A DNA stretch of 64,000 bases from Amorphophallus konjac (lineage: Eukaryota > Streptophyta > Magnoliopsida > Alismatales > Araceae): assembly GCA_022559845.1 (NCBI GenBank), contig CM040118.1:261725519-261789518 (forward strand), written 5' to 3'. The first letter of the stretch is position 1. Each line of letters opens with the position of its first letter. Position numbers and translations under genes: made by a program. The notes under the pieces are model-generated. The model had not been told where the DNA came from, searched no databases, and worked only from the letters and a program-made list of their open reading frames with translations. This document shows, in pieces, positions 42,912 through 54,474 of this stretch.

Positions 42912-45900
42912 TCAAGTAGCTCCCTCTCCCTGGCCCCCGTCGCTGTCTCCACCACCCTCATGCCTCTTTGGGGGAGGCATCGCTGAGGTCGCCTCATCAC
43001 GCCGTCGCCGGCGCCGCTCCTCCTCCTCGTTCCTCCGATGGCCGGAAGAACCAGTGAAGTAACTCCTCACGGAGCCGTGGGTGCCGTGGCTGCCGCTCGC
43101 AGTCGCCCTGCTGCGCTCCCGACTCGCCTCCTTCATACCCTCCACCTTGCCCTCCAGCCGGGCAACCTGTAAACGGGCCTGCTCTGCCTCACTCCTGTAA
43201 CGCTCGGCCTCTGCCCGGTAACGGTCCGCCTCGGTAGCACCGGCCCGTAGTCGCTCTAGCTCGGCCCGGAGGAGTGCCGTCTCCACTGCGCCTACCGGTT
43301 GGCTCCGCGCAGCCTCTTCTCGCACCCGGGCTACCTCCTCCAGAGCCGCCACCCGGCTCCGCTCCAGTTCCGCCATCCGGCTCCGCTCCAGCTCCGCCAC
43401 CCGGACTGCCTCCTCCCTAGCCGCTGCTCGGCTCTGCTCCAACTCCGCCCGCAGGCGAGACAGCTCGGATGTCTGCATTCACACACCATTGTCAGTTGGT
43501 CACATTTTCATACATTTCATAAGCATGAATAAACAGAGGAAGTGTAGAAATTCGCGTACCCTCTCCACAAGTGCCACCTCGGCCGCTTTGGCCCGCTCTA
43601 CCATCCGAGTAAAGTCCGCCTCTCGATCGGCTCGATCTGCTGGGGTCTGGACGGAGGAAGAAGAAGGAGCGTCTGGTCCCGCCCTCTGAACACCCTCGGC
43701 GCGCTGCATCCAAATACTCCAGGTCAGTCACAAGCATAATCATGATCATATAGGACTGCATAATTTAAAGAGTCTAGGGTCTAGAAAACTCACCAGTAGG
43801 GCCAGGGCCTGCCGGGCCTCGTCTCTCTCCCGGATGGTGGAGTGCAGGAGTCCCTGCAGCTCTGCCACTCGTCCTGCAGGGTCAACCTACATTGTAGAAG
43901 TCCATGTGTTAGTGCATCATCATATAAGAATCATAAGCATGATAGACAAAGTTTAAGTTTAGAAGTCGTACCGGTCGGTGGGCGCCTCGGAACACCTGGT
44001 CCCGGTAGTGCCGTGCGTATGCGGTGTAGTACGCGCTGTCGCTCTCTGCCCTGGCGGTCACCACTCGCCCTCGAGCGGCCCAGTCGGCAACCTGCGCGGC
44101 GTTCCTTGATGTCCAGTCATATGCCTCGCGGAGCCCCCGGGTCGTCCTCGTCGCCCGTTCCCCCGCCTTCTCGGGCGCAGGGAACTCCACAGCCGGCTGG
44201 TGGACCCCGATGGTCCTCATCACCAACCTAAAGTGTAGTGGCTCCACCACATTCATGCAGTGAAGCCACACGTCCCGGCCAGAGAAGGCCAAGGCCTCGG
44301 TCACCCACGGCTGTCCCTCCGGGCTCTCCTCCGTGTAAGGGGTCCACCGTACCTGCGAAGAATAGGAAACTGCATCAGTATCATCAGAATAGCATGTATT
44401 TATAGAGTCTGAGTTTAGAAGCGTACCGAGGTGTACGGTAGAGAGTCCAGGTCGTCCTGCAGCTCCCGAACCTGCCTCCTCAAGGCCATCATCTCCCGGG
44501 GTGCTGTCCACCTCCGCGCTATCGGCAGGAGCCCAGGGCGGGTCTCCTCGCCTCTCCCCAACCCACGTAGGCGCACGTAGGCCCACACCTGTATCACAAG
44601 GTCGTGTCAGCATTCAGTCAGCATATAGAGTTGCATAATGAAGACTAGGGAAGAGAGTCGCACCTGGAGTAAGGGGGAGAAACCCCCAAGCATCGTCCGA
44701 CGCGCCGTCGAACTAAGAGTGTCAAAGAGGAAGGCGAGGACCGCCGCTCCCCAAGCATAGTCACCTACATGCGTGAGCTCCTGGAGGAAGGGGAGGAAGC
44801 GACAGCTCATCACGTCCGCCCGAGTGGAGAAGAGAAGCCACCCGAACATCAGCATCAGAAATCGTCGGAGTACTCGGTCTGCCTCTGGTCCCGGTGCCGT
44901 TGCGACCCTCGGTCTCGCCAACCTGACCAGCCGCTCCAGGTGCTCCTCTGGTCGCTCGCCCACCGCTACGCCAGCTCGTCGAAGGCCCAGGCTGTCCTGG
45001 AGAGCAGCCCGGGGAAGGAGGGTCGACTGCCTCTCGGGGCGCCGCAGCTGTAGGCCGAGCAGCTCCCGAGCCATCCCCCGGTAGTCAGGAAAAGTGGTCC
45101 CGCTGACCGGCGACCCGTGCACTCGTAGGCCAGTGAGCCTGGCCACGTCCTCCAACGTGGGAACCATGTGCCCCCACGGGAATAAGAAAGTCCGACTCAT
45201 TGGGTCCCAGCGGTCGTGCAGAGCATAGAGCAGAGCCGCGTGAAAGCGACACACCTCAATGCTCAGGAAGGGGGCGAACCCCATGGCAGTCAATCGCTCC
45301 CTCTGGAAGTCCGGCAGTGCGAGGTACACTGCCCGAACCTGTAGCCAGGAGGTGCGGGTCCTACGTTTCCCCTGCATTCATCCATTTTATTTTGCATTAG
45401 TCATTTAGTTTCACATTTTGTCTCACATAAATAAAATGCTCAAAGCCCAATTATTGATTCTAAGAACGGTTGCTCCCAAACCGCTCCATAGATGAGCGGC
45501 TTCACTCAAACCGTTTTGTTGCTCAGGTCCCCCAGTTTGAACGGGCTATGCCTAGCCGTTTTTATCATGGACGGATCACCCTGAACCGTCTGATTGCCCG
45601 TCTTCTTAAGGAATAACGGCCTACCTCTGGCCGTATTGTTTTATGACGGTCCTCTAGGGACCGTATTATTTTGCTTGGTTGCATGTTTGAGCGGACCTAC
45701 ACGGTCCGTCTGTATTCTGAACGGTGATACCCTCACCGTATTGTGTTTTTAAGGAACCGTTGGCTATGTGAGTGTAAACGGCGCTCCCAGCACCGTGTTT
45801 GTTTGGGGCGGTCCTTTGGGGACCGCATTGTTCTGGCGGTACGGTTTCTGTTAAACCGTTTTACCATCGTCGTCCCCGACGACGGCGGAGGCCTCCCAGC

Positions 45901-46240
45901 CGGCTGGGAGACCTCCATGGTCCCTAAAACAACCCCCTAGGCCCCTCTAAGCCCCTAAAACTAACATGCATGGAACTAAAAAATGATAGAAATGGAAGAA
46001 GGGGTGGGGGAGACCTACCTCGGGATCCCGTGGTTTCTTGGCCGCCCCCGCGGGCGGTGGTCCTCCGGCCACCTCCTCCTCGTCGGCAGGGGCCTCTTCG
46101 TCGGCGACGACGATGGCGAGCTCCTCCATCGTCACCCCGGGTGTGCCCTCCTCCTCCGGCGGCGGTGGCGGTTGCTCCGACGGCGGCGAGTCCTCACCGG
46201 CGGTCCACGGCCTGGCGGACTGGTGCTTCGTCCGGGTCAT
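42912..46240 (-). CDS. Antisense PMD gene 2 of element C1, seven exons, open
   Basis: Proposed exons on the minus strand: 46240-46019, 45371-44664, 44588-44427, 44352-43972, 43886-43794, 43703-43560, 43472-42912. Lengths are 222, 708, 162, 381, 93, 144 and 561 nt, all multiples of three. Every intron has GT-AG ends and lies in phase 0, and the joined frame stays open for about 756 residues. Exon 1 is Pro/Glu-rich. Exon 2 carries the PMD (WDPMSRTFLFPWGHMVPTLE followed by DVARLTGLRVHGSPV). Exons 3 to 6 are Arg/Ala-rich helices, and exon 7 is a long charged coiled coil with a basic cluster (EEERRRRRRDEA). A pyrimidine-rich stretch just upstream of the ATG (46262-46317) is plant-promoter-like. 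Function unknown; nuclear DNA or chromatin binding is inferred. Confidence 0.8.
45372..46018 (-). repeat. Palindrome-rich first intron of PMD gene 2
   Basis: Between about 45460 and 45870 at least ten dyads with CGG at one end and CCG at the other follow one another every 30-45 bp. Arms include CGGTT/AACCG, CGGCC/GGCCG, CGGTCC/GGACCG, CGGACC/GGTCCG and CGGTGA/TCACCG, with loops near 7-9 bases. The rest of the 647-bp intron is unremarkable. Confidence 0.82.
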
Positions 46241-47596
46241 CGAATGGGCTGGGGTGCAGTGAGGTTGAGAGAGGGAGAGGGAGGAGTTGAGAAGAGAGAG
46301 TGAGAGAGGGAGAGTGTGGGCGTCGTTTGCCCCTTCGTCCCTTCCACCGTCGGTTACGGTGGAGGGAGACGAAGGGGTTCCTTTTTTCGAAGCTCCAGAG
46401 AAGAACGGTCTATCGTTAGACCGTTCACTATGTGCACGGTTTGGTCCTAACCGTATACCTATCTTGACCGTTAATTTTATGTCGGTTGGAATTCTGGGTA
46501 CGCGCGGTTTCCACAGAGCCGTTCGGATTAACACGGTGTATACACAACCGTTCATCACTGGCAACCGGCCCTGAAAGAATTGTTTGAATGACAGATACAT
46601 ACGGTTACCATAGAGCCGTTTGGAAGGTAGAACGGTTTAAAAACGGCCGTATATCTCGTTGATGAGTTTAAATCATGAATATTGAATATTTTCTTTGGAA
46701 ATACATCTCTTAATCATCTTATGCAGCATCACTTCAACCATGTCTCGCCATTTCGCCTGCACAGGTAAGTCAAGTATGGTCTTCTATCCCTGAATCCCTT
46801 ATTGCATTATTATATGGTATTATATATACTATTTCGAGAGCCGGCAGGTTTCTTATATGTCCCAGGATCTGATGTTCCCCTTCAACAAAAACAATGATGA
46901 TCCAGGTTCATGTATCTAACCTTCGGATAGGCCGTTAAGTTGGGATGTCACGAGGAGGACGGTTCTATCCGCGCGCTGTGGTTGCGGACGGTATCTTGAC
47001 TCTGATGTTCCCAGCTTAGCAATATTACTCTCGAATACCTTATATTTTAATCTTTCTTGGCATTTGTTTTAAGGATTTCTTTTTGTTTTAGCCCAGCATG
47101 CATCATACGCATTCTTTTGAGCTTTCATGCCCCATGGTTTGCTTAAGAAATGTCCCGTCGGTAACGGTCAGCTATGAGTTTGAGAGGCTCGAGTAAGATG
47201 AACTAATTCCGCTCTGAGTTTGAAGGTTCTCTTTGGTCGGTTCGTTGGGGTCAGTTGACTGAAAGATCCCCGTCTGGAGCTTTAGCATCTTTTTCTTTTG
47301 TGGCCCCCTCATTGGACCGCGGGATTGTGTCCCCCATGAGGTTGGTCTTGTCGGTTGATTTCCTTTGGTTTAGTCCCTCCAGATTGGCATCGCCTTTTGG
47401 TCAATTGTTCATAACGCTCGGTTCAAGGTTTTCCGAAAGATTCTCATCGCTTATTGGTAGGAACGGGTGTCGTTTTACCTTAACGCCCGCTTTTTCGGTC
47501 CACTCCGCTACATTTCCGCTTCGTCTCCATGTTCCATGTCACCTCCGCTTCACCTCCGCTCGCTCCCCTGCAAAGAGGGCGTTAAGGAGGGGCATC
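46241..47596 (+). other. Element C1 3' region up to polypurine tract
   Basis: About 1.35 kb without a supported gene. The left part is upstream of PMD gene 2 and contains CGG/CCG dyads at 46405-46650. The middle is AT-rich, and the right part has a run of short ORFs without domains. It ends in the polypurine tract. Confidence 0.55.
47584..47596 (+). promoter_or_regulatory. Element C1 polypurine tract
   Basis: AAGGAGGGGCATC immediately before the LTR start TGTTGACA, closely resembling the tract of element A. Confidence 0.82.
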
Positions 47597-49320
47597 TGTT
47601 GACACCCGTTTTATACCGATAAGTTGAGCCGTTTCTCTTACTTCCATTGATTGATGCCCTAAGTTGTCCATTATCCGTTGGGCCATTTTTGTGGCACATC
47701 CTGGGCCATTTTTATGTGTAACCTCCCTCCTTGGTAAAGGTCGTATCCATTTAAGGCTTATCGGACCTTGGCTTTGATTAATCGAACTGTTTTATAAAGT
47801 TGAGGTACCCAAGATCATGAACGGTCCCACATCAGCCGTTCAAGACTGGGGCGGTTGATACCAGACCGTTCATACATTTTGGCTAATTTCTGAGGATTTT
47901 CTGAATATTCACCGACAGGATTTTGTGCGATGTGATAAGGACCGTTCAAGATAATGGACGGGCCTATTACAACCGCCTATATCTCAGAGTCCTACGCGCG
48001 CCCGTTTTCTCAGATAATTATCCAATTATCTTGAATTATCACCGACAGGATAAAACAGTCGCGTTTGTGCCGCTCTACGATAAAACGGTCTTTATCCAAC
48101 CGTTCATATAGTCAGGGTCCCACGGCGGACGTTTCGGCCAGTTCGAGGGATAATTGGGATTATTTGCTGATTATTTGAATTTCCACCGACGGGTATGGAC
48201 GGTTAGAATGTAACCGCCCACTGGGTTGAGCGGTCTATCGTAAGACCGTTCATCCCGTCGGTTGCTCAATTTTAACAGATTTTAATCCTTTTGTTCTTGG
48301 TTTTATCCCCAACTTCTTTTATCAATATCTCCGTGGATAATCAACCTTTTTAGCTGCCGTTTCGACTGGATGAGAGATGATGGTATTATCTATGATTTAT
48401 CTTCAATAATTTCGTCCCGAAAATGGCTCTAAACCCTAATTTCGAGGTTGGCTTTCTAGGCTCTATAAATAGACCCTATTGGCCGGACGTCGAAAGGGGG
48501 GGAGATTTTTGATCGACGGCGAAGCCCTGCCGCACTCTTGAGCGACCCGACACCAAGGAGGGAGGCTCTCTACGTCCGCATGAGCCTCCGGTCAAGGGAG
48601 TAGCCCAGTCTTTATAGTTTTTTGTTCATAAGTTTTGCCGTGTTCTTGCATTGCATGCTTTGTTTCTCACCCGCGTACCCCCTTCCCTCTCATAACATGC
48701 ATACAACCATCCCGTTTTTTGTCACCCTAGGGGTTTAAAAACCCCCCAGGTACTCCCCTTTTCATTTGTTCATGCTTAATTCTTCTCGTTTGAGCATGTA
48801 CCGCATCATTAAGGTCTAATTTGGGTGTCTTTTTTATGTCTCTACGTTGTTTCGCAGGTCAGCATCTAATCAGCACGAGGCCCATCCCCTCTGGCCGGCC
48901 GGAGAGGGTGGAGGTCGAACCCTTCTCAACTTGCTGAGTGAAGGTCTTGAGCGGTCATCCTTCAGCCGTTCAACGTTTTGCGCGGTGCATAAACAAACGT
49001 CCTTCACTGGAGTGCGGTCCCTAAAGCGCCGTCCATCTCATTGCAGCAATTCCTCCCGCATCCCTCGCAGCGTCCCAGGGCGGTCTATCGTAAGACCGCT
49101 CATCCCAGAGCGGTCCTAACCGAGCTGTTCATCCCCAGCGCTGCACCAAGGCGAGTGTCGCCCCATTTTCCAAGGTACGGCGTGCTTGTCGCGTACGGCA
49201 TCTTGGTGGCGATCACGGTACTTTGCTCCATTCTCTGTTTTCTCTTCTGTCTCTCATTTGTTCATGCACTTGGTGTGCTTTTGACCCCTTTAGTGAAGTG
49301 AAAAGAGAGAGAGAAGAGAG
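47597..49320 (+). repeat. Element C1 3' LTR, truncated by 16 bp
   Basis: Aligns from TGTTGACACCC to AGAGAGAGAAGAGAG; the end corresponds to 30087 of the 5' LTR, so 30088-30103 is missing. Sequence then changes at once to C2 sequence. About a dozen substitutions against the 5' LTR were counted in the first 560 bp. Confidence 0.9.
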
Positions 49321-49326
49321 CTGGCT
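49314..49326. other. Tail-to-tail junction of C1 and C2
   Basis: C1 LTR ends in AAGAGAG and C2 resumes in what in C1 reads GGAGAG then TTGGCTTGG. The shared AGAG at the join is microhomology, consistent with end joining after breakage. Confidence 0.75.
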
Positions 49327-49628
49327 TGGACTTGAGGCTTGTGAGCGACACCACTTTTGCGATGTACAGCCCACACAGATGCTACCTGCAGATCGGGCTT
49401 CCCCGGATGGTGCTACCCACGCTACCCCACCTTCCCATGCTACAGATGCGGAGGATCGAGACTGAGGAGGACGAGCAGGCGGTCAGGAGCGCGTTGATCA
49501 TGTGGGAGGTGAGCAGGGTGCGTACCCTACCAGCAGAGGTCGAGGAGGCTCCAGAGACTAGACAGGCTTATCTTAGGGAGTTGAGAGAGATACGTCCTCG
49601 CGGGGATGCCCAGCGGCGGACTGAGTGA
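49321..49628 (+). pseudogene. Element C2 PMD gene 1, C-terminal fragment
   Basis: About 100 codons matching the end of the C1 gene at 40660-40975, with the same stop. The N-terminal two thirds, including the PMD core, were lost at the junction at 49320. No start codon of its own is supported. Confidence 0.9.
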
Positions 49629-50964
49629 TTTTCTTCTGTTTTTATGATGATATGGGATAGGATTTTATATTCGGACAACTTGATATATGACATGAATAAG
49701 ATTTGATGAGATTGAGTTTAAGCTTTGCAATATGATTATGATGTGATGTGATTGTATAGGCTAATGCGAGGATTGAATATTCCTGTAGTCCTGAGTCAAC
49801 TGTCCTTCTGACCTGCCCCTGCACACATGCAAACATGAAACAGATTAAATCTATCTTAGGCTCAGCCCCTTGCCTACAGCAAGTTAGGAGACGACCCTTT
49901 CTTGACTTTTGGTCAAGGGGGGTGAGCCTTATTAAATAGGCAAATATCAAAGTGCGAGAAAATGCAGATGAATGCAAGAAGAAAACAAATAAACGCAATT
50001 TTTGTTGGATTTTGAAATATTTGATTTTGTTTGGGTTTTGAAATATTTGATTTTTTTTGGGTTTTGAAATATTTGATTTTTTGGGTTTTGAAATATTTGA
50101 TTTTTTGGGTTTTGAAATATTTGATTTTTTTTGGGTTTTGAAATATTTGATTTTTTTTGGATTTTGAAACCAGCTCGGGTCTCAATAGCAAGGACCTTCT
50201 CGTCTTGCTACGGAATTCCAAGGTTCAGCGCGTGCAGGAAAGGGGACCGCCCGTGATCGGCGTCGACTTTGCTCGACGGTGCTTCTGCTGAGGCCATATC
50301 CGGGGTGGGATTCATTCCTTGGGAAAGTAAAAAAGATTGAGTAGGGAAGCCGACGATAGGTGTAGAGGTTTTTAGGGCTTGAGTTCTTTCCCGGGACCCC
50401 CCTTTTCTCAAGGAATCTGGTCTGTTGCGCCGGGGCTTTGTATCCGTCATCGAACCTTCACCCGCTCTAGGCACGCATGCGACCGGGCTCATAACGTCCC
50501 GCGGGGAAACTGTACTGCCACTCTTGCCATGCCTAGCCGCATTTTTCGAGGATTCAGGGAGCTTCGAGCTTTGTGCTTTCGGCTTTTGCCCCTGTTCTTT
50601 CTTTTTCTTCTTCTTTTTTGTTTTTGTTTGCTTTCCTTTTCCTTCTCTTTCTTTCTTTTTTTTTCTTCTTTTGCGGAGTGAGGTCTTAACGGATTGCCCC
50701 TATTTGAGACCTTTTTCTTTTGACGGGGAACCTGGGTCAGTTCTCGCCCCCTTATTCACCACTTGCGCCTTATCTTCAACCGAGAGAGAGGAAATGCAAG
50801 GATTTCCACCATCCCCGAGCATGGCCAAAGGAGAAACGGTGTCGGGTAGCATGAGAGAATACCGCACCACGGGGTCGTGTAGTGTGTGAAATGCTGAACC
50901 TGGGTCCTCCTTTTGCAATTTGGTGGGGTATGCCCTGCCACCGAGCCGTTCACCGGTTTTATTT
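49629..50964 (-). other. Element C2 region after integrase
   Basis: Reverse-complement counterpart of 39235-40659, with the A-rich repeat in about six copies (49985-50165) and the purine tract seen as pyrimidines at about 50585-50680. No supported gene. Confidence 0.65.
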
Positions 50965-51954
50965 TTATGGATGAAAATGCTTTAAATACAAGCCATTCCA
51001 CGGGTTCGGCAATTCCTCCCCCTCCGAGTTAATTAGACGATATGCATTGCCAGGATAAGCTTCTTTGATTACGAAGGGCCCTTCCCAGTTGGGTTGCAAC
51101 TTAGACCTGGGACCTGCAGACCTGATGAATTTGCGTTTTAAAACCATATTCCACACTTGAAATTTTCTTTCGATGACCTTCTTTTGAAAATATCGCGAGA
51201 CCCACTTTTGATATACTGAAACATGATTGGCCGCATTTAACCTCTTCTCGTCTAAAAGTTCCAGTTGGACTAACAACGCCTCTCGACGGTCGTCGAGATT
51301 AAGTTCCTTGTCCAACTGCACCCTTAGGGAAGGGATTAGAATTTCATACGGGAGCACCGCTTCCATTCCGTAAGTGAGGGCAAAGGGAGTCTGCCCCGTG
51401 GGAGTGCGGACGGAGGTGCGGTAGGCCCATAGAGCTTCTATCAATTTGTCGGCCCAATCATCAAATTTATGTGATTCGCATGTTTTCTTGATAATTTTGA
51501 GAAGGGTCTTATTCGTGGCCTCAGCCTGGCCATTACCTTGGGGGTAGTATGGTGATGAATGATGCAAAACTATATTGAATTTCTTACAGAGGTCCTGGAG
51601 CTCTTGTGAGATGAATTGAGGCCCATTGTCGGTGACGATGCTGCTTGGCACTCCGAATCGTGAGATAATGTTCTTCATGATGAAGCGGCATACTGTGGTG
51701 GCTTTGATTTCTGCATAAGCCTCAGCCTCGGCCCACTTGGTGAAGTATTCTGTAGCCGTCAGAATGAAGGATTTCTGTTTAATCGCAGAGTTCGGATCAC
51801 CGAGGGGCCCGATGATGTCGAAGGCCCACATAGAAAACGGCCAGGGGGCCGTAACAAGATGGAGAGAAGAGGCCGGAGCGTGGATTTTGTCGGCATGGAT
51901 TTGGCACTGAAGACACCTACGGACATAGGTGGAGCAATCTTCCTCTAGGGTTGG
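50965..51954 (-). pseudogene. Element C2 integrase
   Basis: In frame with the polymerase segment upstream; only TAG 51955-51957 (a Trp codon in C1) separates them. It has the same D, D, E core and GPF motif as C1 and, unlike C1, no frameshift at the zinc-binding site. A few conservative substitutions were noted, for example near the C-terminal QVGNMVL, where C2 reads QVWNMVL. Confidence 0.92.
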
Positions 51955-54429
51955 CTAGTAATAGCCCTGCCTAAGAATCTTCTTTGCCAGGGCCTGTCCA
52001 TTCACATGCCCTCCACACTCGCTAGAGTGGGCTGCTTCCACAACCTTCCAAGCTTCTTCGTCATCTAGACACCTCATTAGGACTCCATTCAGGGCCCGCC
52101 TATACAATTCACCGGCGATGATCGTGTACCTGGCGGCGACTCTTCTAATGGCTTTTCGCTGTTCAGCGTTGGCCGTTTCCGGAAATGTGCCATCCTTGCA
52201 GTATTGCTCGATCTCATAAAACCACGGCAATTCTTCCTCTCCAATGATCTCCTCAAGCTCAGTTAACGAAACCTCTTTTATTTCCTCCCTTTCTACTTTC
52301 TTCTCTACGGACATCCTAAGGTTGTTGAACCAGGGATCCTGCAGGGAAGGGACGTCTAGCCTTTGGACCACAATGGTCTCGGTGGTGCGACTTAGGGGGA
52401 GTGATAGAGAAGAGGCGAGAGACGCGAGGGCATTGGCCAAGATATTCTGAGAGCGAGGAGTATGAATATAGACGAGTTTCCTAAATTGCCTGGCCAAGAG
52501 TGTGACCAGATCTTGGTAGGGTTTGAGTTTAGGATCACGGGTGCGGTAGGTTGACAAAACTTGACGCAGCACCAGCTGGGAGTCTCCTATGATGTTTAGG
52601 TATCGCGCACCCAAGATGTAGGCGTGCTTCAGACCGGCAAGGAGAGCCTCATACTCGGCTATATTATTGGTGGCGGGAAACGAGAGTTGATATGCCACGG
52701 GGACGGTTACCCCTTCTGGAGTAAGGAGAACGGCGCCGACTCCGCTACCCTGGGAATTAAGGGCACCATCGAAGTGAAGGGACCAGAAAGGAAGATGAGT
52801 GATCACCGCCAGGTGTTCATCGGGGAATTCATCCTGAATGGCATCAGTGCGAGGGATAGGAGAATGGGCTAGGTGTTCGGCAATAGCATATCCTTTGATT
52901 GCTTTCTGCACGATGAAGGTGATGTCGAACTGGGAGAGAAAACTTTGCCAGCGAGCTAGTCGATTAGAAAGGACCGGCTTTTCCAATAGATAACGAATGG
53001 GGTCCATTCTAGAGATGAGCCTGACCTCGTGGGCGAGAAAGTAGTGTTTAAGCTTCTGCGCTACCCATACCAGTGCTGCACAGGTTTTCTCCATAGCAGT
53101 GTACTTGGACTCAGCAGGATTAAATAACCTTGAGAGATAGTACGCTGCCCTTTCTCTTCCTTCATCATCAACCTGTGCCAAAACAGCTCCTAGGGAATCC
53201 TCAATTACAGAAATGTACAGGATCAGGGGTTTCCCGGGGACGGGTGGTTGTAGAACCGGGGGATTAGAGAGGTACACTTTGAGTTCCTCATAGGCCTTTT
53301 GACATTGTTCATTCCATTCGAATTTTGTGCCGGTCTTTAACAGGTCATAAAACGGGCGGCATCTTTGCAAATGCTGAGATATGAATCTCCTGATAAATTG
53401 CAAACGCCCGATCAAACCTCGAAGCTCAGTGACGTTCTTCGGCGATGGCATTTCCATGACGGCCTTTGCCTTGTTTGGATCGATCTGAATCCCCCGCTTA
53501 CTAACTATAAACCCAAGCAATTTCCCTGATGCAACTCCGAACACACATTTCTTTGGATTCATCTTTAACTTGTATTCCCTAGCCCTTTGCAATACCTTGG
53601 CTAGAATGGCGGGGTGCTCTTCCTGTGACCTCGATTTGACTAGGATATCATCCACATAAGCTTCTAAATAAACGTGCATCATATCGTGGAAGATAGCCAT
53701 CATCGCCCTTTGGTAGGTGGCACCTGCATTTTTCAACCCAAATGGCATGACGACGTAGCAGTACGTGCCCCATGGTGTGGTGAACGAGGTCTTTTCTTGA
53801 TCTTCCGGAGCCAAAAAGATTTGGTTATACCCCGAGTAGCCGTCCATGAAGGAGAGGGCTTCGTACCCAGCTGTATTATCGACCAAGACGTCGATGTGAG
53901 GAAGTGGAAAATCATCTTTCGGACATGCCTTGTTTAAGTCCCTGAAGTCAATACAGATTCGAATTTTACCATCCTTCTTCATCACCGGGACTATATTCGC
54001 CACCCATTGTGGATACAGCACCACTCTAATGAACCGGGCCTTGTGCAATTTATCGACTTCCTCCTTAATCCTTAAGGCCATTTGCGGGTGGAATCTCCTT
54101 GCCTTCTGTTTAACGGGCGTTGCCCCTGGTTTAAGAATCAGCCTGTGTTCAACCAAGGCGGGGTCAAGGCCTGGCATGTCCTCGTAGGACCAGGCGAAAG
54201 AATCGCTGTACTCCCTCAAGACTTCGACCAATTCCTTTTCGACTTGAGGAGGGAGATTGGCGGAAATAAGTATGGGCCTGGGGTCCTCTATTGTTCCGAG
54301 GTTAATCTCCTTAGTGGATTCATCCACTGCCACGGAGGGTTCGTCGAACTTTTTCAAGCCTTGGGCATATAGGTCGGCAGTGTCGTCCTCTTCATCTTCC
54401 TCATCATCAGCTGGGTCTTTCTCATTCAC
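51955..54429 (-). pseudogene. Element C2 pol: reverse transcriptase and both RNase H domains
   Basis: 824 codons without interruption, so both RNase H domains are joined to reverse transcriptase as in an active Tat polymerase. YVDDILVKS and the archaeal-type RNase H motifs are as in C1, and the C1 stop at 37155 is a tyrosine codon here. It ends at TAG 51955-51957 in GYYW. Upstream it is cut by TGA 54475-54477. Confidence 0.93.
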
Positions 54430-54474
54430 AATTTCATATACCCGTAATCCATCCTTGCTCCATACCTCCTCAGC

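Larger units (their letters stand above)
28364..49320 (+). mobile_element. Element C1: Tat-lineage LTR retrotransposon, 3' LTR lacking its last 16 bp
   Basis: 5' LTR, primer site, gag, protease with G-patch, reverse transcriptase, two RNase H domains, integrase, 3' region with two antisense PMD genes, polypurine tract, 3' LTR. Lesions private to C1 are TAG 33208-33210, TAG 37155-37157 and an extra T near 38278. Two frame changes at homopolymers are shared with C2. The two LTRs differ at about a dozen sites in their first 560 bp, so this copy is older than element A. No 5-bp target duplication links its left flank (CCGAA) with the right flank of C2 (GATGA). Confidence 0.92.

Noticed and set aside
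46660..47590. Additional antisense or sense gene between PMD gene 2 and the 3' LTR
   Set aside because: Only short ORFs without domain or splice support; treated as 3' region.
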